Below, in pieces: positions 61,424 through 64,000 of a stretch of DNA of 64,000 nt (positions within the stretch are counted from its first letter, which is position 1; the number at the start of each line of letters is the position of its first letter). A program made the translations under genes and the position numbers. The notes below the pieces were generated by a model. The model was not told the DNA's origin. It worked only from the letters and a program-made list of their open reading frames with translations, and did no database searches. The DNA is from Microbacterium sp. AK009 (GTDB taxonomy: Bacteria; Actinomycetota; Actinomycetes; Actinomycetales; Microbacteriaceae): NCBI RefSeq assembly GCF_013410955.1, contig NZ_JACCCG010000002.1:310001-374000 (forward strand), written 5' to 3'.

Positions 61424-61429
61424 AGTCTA
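61424..61429 (-). promoter_or_regulatory. Candidate -10 of aroG, leaderless type
   Basis: TAGACT on the minus strand ends 6 bases before the aroG ATG. It is the same hexamer and spacing as in front of the PASTA kinase gene. Confidence 0.45.
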
Positions 61430-61469
61430 GCGACGCCGGATACTCACCAGATGCCGCTCGCGAGCGGTG

Positions 61470-62165
61470 TTACGCCGCCTTCCCGCGGGGTCTGAGACGG
61501 TCTTTGACGGTCGAGGCGTAGACGTCCTCGTACTCCTGCTCTCCCAGACGCTGGAGGGCCACCATGATCTCGTCGGTGATCGAACGAAGGATGTACCGGT
61601 CGCCCTCCATCCCCGCGAAGCGCGAGAAGTCCAGCGGCTCGCCGATCACGACGCCCACTCGCGCCACGCGGGGGACGCGCGTGCCGATCGGCATCATCGT
61701 GTCGGTGTCGACCATCACCACGGGGACGACGGGGACGCGCGCCTCCAGCGCCATCCGCGCAATACCCGTGCGGCCGCGGTAGAGCTTGCCGTCCGGGCTG
61801 CGCGTACCCTCCGGATAGATGCCGAGCAGGTCACCGCGGCCGAGGACCTGCAGGCCCGTGTTCAGTGACGCCTCCGAGGCCTTGCCGCCGGATCTGTCGA
61901 TCGGGAGCTGTCCGGTGGCCTTGAAGAAGACCCGGGTCGCCCAGCCCTTCAGGCCCCTGCCGGTGAAGTAGTCGCTCTTGGCCAGGAACGACACCGGCCG
62001 GTCGATCATGAGGGGGAGGAAGATCGAGTCCGCGAACGACAGGTGGTTGCTGGCGAGGATCGCCGCGCCCTCCGCGGGGACGTTCCGCCGACCGACGACC
62101 CACGGTCGGAAGATGGCCTTGAGGATGGGTCCGATGACCACGTACTTCATCAGCCAGTAGAACAT
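61470..62165 (-). CDS. Lysophospholipid acyltransferase (PlsC-like)
   Basis: A 231-residue membrane-associated acyltransferase with the catalytic motif NHLSFADS (NHx4D) and the glycerophosphate-binding motif YPEGTRSPDG. A hydrophobic helix lies at the N-terminus (residues 3-20). It probably transfers an acyl chain to lysophosphatidic acid in phospholipid synthesis. The ATG at 62165 lies six bases after the glucokinase stop, with GGAGG inside that gene's end. The pairing with a ROK glucokinase and an acyl-CoA synthetase is also seen in mycobacteria (Rv2182c region). Confidence 0.88.
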   Translation of the reverse strand: MFYWLMKYVVIGPILKAIFRPWVVGRRNVPAEGAAILASNHLSFADSIFLPLMIDRPVSFLAKSDYFTGRGLKGWATRVFFKATGQLPIDRSGGKASEASLNTGLQVLGRGDLLGIYPEGTRSPDGKLYRGRTGIARMALEARVPVVPVVMVDTDTMMPIGTRVPRVARVGVVIGEPLDFSRFAGMEGDRYILRSITDEIMVALQRLGEQEYEDVYASTVKDRLRPRGKAA

Positions 62166-62171
62166 CGACGC

Positions 62172-63107
62172 TCACGCCTCCTGGCCGGCGAGGTCGGCGA
62201 CACCGATGAGGCCGGCGTCGTTGCCGAGCCGGGCGATGGCGAAATCCGCCACCGGGCGTTCGCCGTACCCCGGGAGGGACGTCTCGTAGGCCAGACGCAC
62301 CGGTTCGAGCAGGATGTCGCCGAGCTGGGCCACTCCCCCGCCGATGACGAAGAGCTCGGGATCAAGCACGGCCTGGAACCCGCCGCAGGCCTCGCCGAGT
62401 GCCGTCGCGACACGTCGCAGCGCCTCGAGCGCGCCGGGGTCGCCGGACAGGATCAGGTCGGAGATGACGTGGCCGGTGAGCGTGCCGTGCGTGGCGCGCG
62501 CCGCAGCGAGAGCCTCCCCGATGCCGCCGGAATCGGCGATGGCGCCCGCCTCCCGCTGCAGCGCACGCCCCGAGGCGTACTGCTCGAGACAACCGTTCTG
62601 GCCGCACCCGCACGGCAGGCCGTTGCGCGTGAAGCGCATATGGCCGAGCTCCCCGGCGATCCCGTGACCCCCGTGGAACATCCGGCCGCCGATGATGACC
62701 GCTCCCCCGACGCCCGTCCCCATGGTGAGCATCACCATGTCGTCGACCGCGGCGCCCGCACCGAACCGGAACTCGGCCCACCCGGCGGCGTTGGCGTCGT
62801 TCTCGATGGTGACGGGGCGTCCGATCCCGGCCTCGAGAACGGCTTTCAAGGGCTCGTTGCGCCACGCGATGTTGGGAGCATGGATGACGGTGGCCTGCGC
62901 CTTGTCGATGAAACCGGCCGCGGCGACGCCCACGGCGACCGCGTCGTGACGATCGATGTACGACCGGGCCATCTCGACGACGGCGGCCGCGAGCTCGGCG
63001 GTGTCGGTGGGCGTGTCCACGCGTCCTTTGTCGAGGATGCGACCCTCCTGATCGACGACACCGCCGGCGATCTTCGTCCCACCGATGTCGATCCCGACTG
63101 TGAGCAC
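62172..63107 (-). CDS. ROK-family glucokinase
   Basis: A 311-residue sugar kinase of the ROK family. The ATP phosphate motif is IDIGGTKIAGGVVD near the N-terminus, with GTGVGGAVI, and the zinc motif CGCGQNGCLEQYASG identifies ROK kinases. IENDANAAGWAEF carries the catalytic Asp. It phosphorylates glucose or a related hexose. I use the GTG at 63107, because the GGAAGGG ribosome binding site is six bases before it; it touches the ATG at 63113. A minus-strand TAGACT near 63150 may be the -10. Confidence 0.9.
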   Translation of the reverse strand: MLTVGIDIGGTKIAGGVVDQEGRILDKGRVDTPTDTAELAAAVVEMARSYIDRHDAVAVGVAAAGFIDKAQATVIHAPNIAWRNEPLKAVLEAGIGRPVTIENDANAAGWAEFRFGAGAAVDDMVMLTMGTGVGGAVIIGGRMFHGGHGIAGELGHMRFTRNGLPCGCGQNGCLEQYASGRALQREAGAIADSGGIGEALAAARATHGTLTGHVISDLILSGDPGALEALRRVATALGEACGGFQAVLDPELFVIGGGVAQLGDILLEPVRLAYETSLPGYGERPVADFAIARLGNDAGLIGVADLAGQEA

Positions 63108-63196
63108 GCGCATCCCTTCCGTCCTGGGCCCCGCCCGAGGAGGCGGATCGAGTCTAGTCGCGGGCTCGCGCACTGCGTGGCCGGATATGCCTCGAC

Positions 63197-63202
63197 TAGA
63201 AT
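63197..63202 (+). promoter_or_regulatory. Candidate -10 of the acyl-CoA synthetase gene
   Basis: TAGAAT at 63197-63202 would give a transcript starting near 63209, with a 33-base leader and an AAGGAG ribosome binding site. The -35 region is poor. Confidence 0.4.
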
Positions 63203-63241
63203 CTGAGGACATCCGACCGAATCGGTACCGAAGGAGTTGCC

Positions 63242-64000
63242 GTGATCCAATTCGATGTTCCGGCCGTGGTCCCCGCCGACCCCCAAGCCAACATCAGCGA
63301 CCTCCTGGCGGAGCGCGTGAAGGCGACCCCCGAGCGCCCGCTGTTCGCCGTCCCCGAAGGAGACGGGTGGCGGGACATCACGGGCGCCCAGTTCCAGTCC
63401 CAGGTCGTCGCCCTGGCCAAGGGCCTCGTCGCCGCCGGCGTGGAACCGGGAGACAAGGTCGCCTTCATCGCCCGCACGACCTACGACTGGACCCTGGTCG
63501 ACTTCGCGATCTTCTTCGCCGGCGCCGTCATGGTGCCGATCTACGAGACGAGCTCCGCCGCGCAGATCTCTTGGATCCTCGCCGACTCGGGCGCCGTGGC
63601 CGTGATCGCCGAATCCGCCGAGCACGCGGGCCGCGTCGCCGAGGTGCGGGCCGAGCTGCCGCTCGTGCGCTCGGTCTGGCAGATGCACTCCGGCGATCTC
63701 GACGCCCTCGTCGCCCAGGGCAAGGACGTCACCGACGAGGAGATCGAACGTCGTCGCAACCTCGCGGTCGGCGCCGACATCGCCACCCTCATCTACACCT
63801 CGGGGTCGACGGGCCGCCCGAAGGGGTGCGTCCTCACCCACAGCAACTTCGTCGAGCTGGCACGCAACTCCGCGGTCGCGCTGAGCGAAGTGGTGCAGAC
63901 CCCCGGGGCATCCACGCTGCTGTTCATCACCACGGCGCACGTCTTCGCCCGCTTCATCTCGATCCTCAACGTCCACGCGGGCGTGAAGACCGGGCACCAG
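63242..64000 (+). CDS. Long-chain acyl-CoA synthetase (FadD15-like), N-terminal part
   Basis: The first 253 codons of an AMP-forming acyl-CoA synthetase; the gene runs off the right edge. The frame starts at the GTG at 63242, 5 bases after AAGGAG. Visible features are the adenylate-forming P-loop LIYTSGSTGRPKG near residue 182, the following THSNFVELA, and TTAHVFARFISILN (where many homologues read LPLAHVFAR). It activates fatty acids with ATP and CoA. Its order beside the glucokinase and acyltransferase matches fadD15 in M. tuberculosis. Substrate chain length is unknown. Confidence 0.9.
   Translation, partial: MIQFDVPAVVPADPQANISDLLAERVKATPERPLFAVPEGDGWRDITGAQFQSQVVALAKGLVAAGVEPGDKVAFIARTTYDWTLVDFAIFFAGAVMVPIYETSSAAQISWILADSGAVAVIAESAEHAGRVAEVRAELPLVRSVWQMHSGDLDALVAQGKDVTDEEIERRRNLAVGADIATLIYTSGSTGRPKGCVLTHSNFVELARNSAVALSEVVQTPGASTLLFITTAHVFARFISILNVHAGVKTGHQ

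Overview
The window is high-GC actinobacterial chromosome, most probably Microbacteriaceae (Microbacterium-like). Supporting points are the bcc-aa3 respiratory genes with a di-haem QcrC, Wag31/DivIVA and SepF beside ftsZ, a PknL-type PASTA kinase next to an Rv2175c-like protein, a class II DAHP synthase and a DUF222/HNH protein. I see no rRNA, tRNA, CRISPR array, insertion sequence or prophage. Two long blocks (about 14.5-29.9 kb and 38-64 kb) follow the gene order known from the Rv2145c-Rv2204c part of Mycobacterium tuberculosis, so this is mostly conserved backbone with one accessory island near the left end.

Layout. 0-3.9 kb: a MarR-type regulator cut by the window edge, a small NAD(P)-binding protein, a FUSC-family membrane protein and a two-gene NSS transporter (metP with its tiny partner metS). 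3.8-8.1 kb: a minus-strand cassette of four overlapping genes for a nonulosonic (sialic-acid-like or Kdn) cell-surface glycan: two putative glycosyltransferases, a NeuB-type synthase and a NeuA-KdsC fusion. 8.2-14.5 kb: secreted and lipoprotein genes of unknown role, a stand-alone 5'-3' exonuclease, a GIY-YIG-like small protein, a DUF222/HNH protein, and an MFS exporter joined to a PHP hydrolase and trpD. 16.7-25.7 kb: the aerobic respiratory chain, with ctaE-qcrCAB forward and ctaC-ctaD-ctaF plus a PP2C phosphatase reverse. 25.8-38.2 kb: erpA, an M20 peptidase, DUF3043, pyrD, nrdR, hisD, dnaE, a GNAT acetyltransferase, an RluA-type pseudouridine synthase and lspA.

38.2-54.6 kb is a complete division and cell wall (dcw) cluster on the minus strand. 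In transcription order it runs mraZ, rsmH, ftsL, ftsI, murF, mraY, murD, ftsW, murG, murC, ftsQ, ftsZ, yggS, sepF, yggT, divIVA. murE is absent between ftsI and murF, and pgeF is absent between ftsZ and yggS. The intergenic stretch upstream of mraZ holds three direct repeats that fit MraZ boxes, a 21-bp inverted repeat of unknown meaning and a clear terminator. 55-64 kb: DUF3040, a polyprenyl diphosphate synthase, the Rv2175c-like protein, a secreted LysM protein, the PASTA kinase, aroG, an acyltransferase, a ROK glucokinase and the start of a FadD15-like acyl-CoA synthetase.

Many transcription units begin with a TANNNT hexamer 6 or 7 bases before an ATG or GTG, the layout of leaderless mRNAs. 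I used this to choose several starts. Within operons, genes are mostly joined by ATGA or GTGA stop-start overlaps, which suggests translational coupling. The least ordinary material is the nonulosonate cassette, the missing murE and pgeF, and the inverted repeat upstream of mraZ.
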